This document shows positions 28,186 through 28,302 of a stretch of DNA of 28,302 nucleotides, one piece after another (position 1 is the first letter of the stretch; the number at the start of each line of letters is the position of its first letter). The notes under the pieces were generated by a model, which was given only the letters and a program-made list of their open reading frames with translations, was not told the DNA's origin and did no database searches. This stretch comes from JBOGWP01 sp050693875 (GTDB lineage: Bacteria; Actinomycetota; CADDZG01; JAHWKV01; JBOGWP01). The DNA lies in contig JBOGWP010000093.1 in the NCBI GenBank assembly GCA_050693875.1, positions 1-28,302 on the forward strand, read 5' to 3'. Position numbers and translations under genes: made by a program.

Positions 28186-28302
28186 CCGATCGCCGTGGAA
28201 TTTAGGTGGCGACCCGACGGCTTGATTACGCAACCTTATCTGCCTCCGACGACAACCTTGCGGCATGTGCTGCCAGCCTCTCGATGAGGATCGGAAGCTC
28301 TC

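Noticed and set aside
1..28302. CRISPR arrays, transposases and tRNA genes
   Set aside because: I looked for regularly spaced repeats, transposase-like proteins and tRNA cloverleaf ends and found none. The five 33-bp repeats at 8647-8811 are in-frame coding repeats without spacers.

Overview
The window is a high-G+C bacterial chromosome segment with frequent GTG/TTG starts, many 4-bp start/stop overlaps and several genes that look leaderless. Gene content (a fabD-fabH-type FASII operon, a leuS-comEA-comEC-...-holA-rpsT string, a response regulator/kinase pair followed by a GerMN lipoprotein as in mtrAB-lpqB, DUF4332 and DUF1996 proteins) suggests an Actinomycetota member, probably an uncultivated or deep-branching one. 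This placement is inference; no rRNA gene is present.

Layout. 1-445: no gene, with a perfect 2 x 54-bp tandem repeat. 446-1091 (+): two small proteins, one amphipathic Lys/Ala-rich and one DUF4332 helix-hairpin-helix. 1259-2929 (-): a secreted metallophosphatase with a DNRLRE-like domain and a Pro/Thr/Ser linker. 3203-8826 (-): a complete type II fatty acid synthesis operon, read in the order ECF sigma factor, fabD, lysine-free biotinyl/lipoyl-like protein, fabH, fabG, acpP, fabF, acpS, with most junctions overlapping. A TetR regulator diverges from it (8885-9577, +), with a candidate operator between them. 9751-10766 (+): a class I cyclic-di-GMP (GEMM-I) riboswitch leading a secreted DUF1996 protein, with a 9-bp stem that buries the start codon.

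10981-16711 (-): a metal-homeostasis block. A DtxR/MntR-type regulator with a palindrome over its own promoter is followed by a two-domain multicopper oxidase, a ZIP permease carrying an extracytoplasmic domain and a lipoprotein cytochrome c, all overlapping by 4 bp. Two cation diffusion facilitators follow, a CzcD-like one and one with three C-terminal domains. The first four genes may form one redox-coupled metal-handling unit.

16855-27779: leuS, comEA and comEC (DNA uptake), then a response regulator, histidine kinase, GerMN lipoprotein and Gmad2 protein inserted before holA (+), and rpsT (-). 27780-28302 (-): a frameshifted LamG-domain remnant directly upstream of rpsT.

The most notable items are the 11-residue-repeat sigma factor leading the FASII operon, the c-di-GMP riboswitch with its start-codon-masking stem, the lysine-less lipoyl-like protein between fabD and fabH, and the regulator-oxidase-ZIP-cytochrome c unit.
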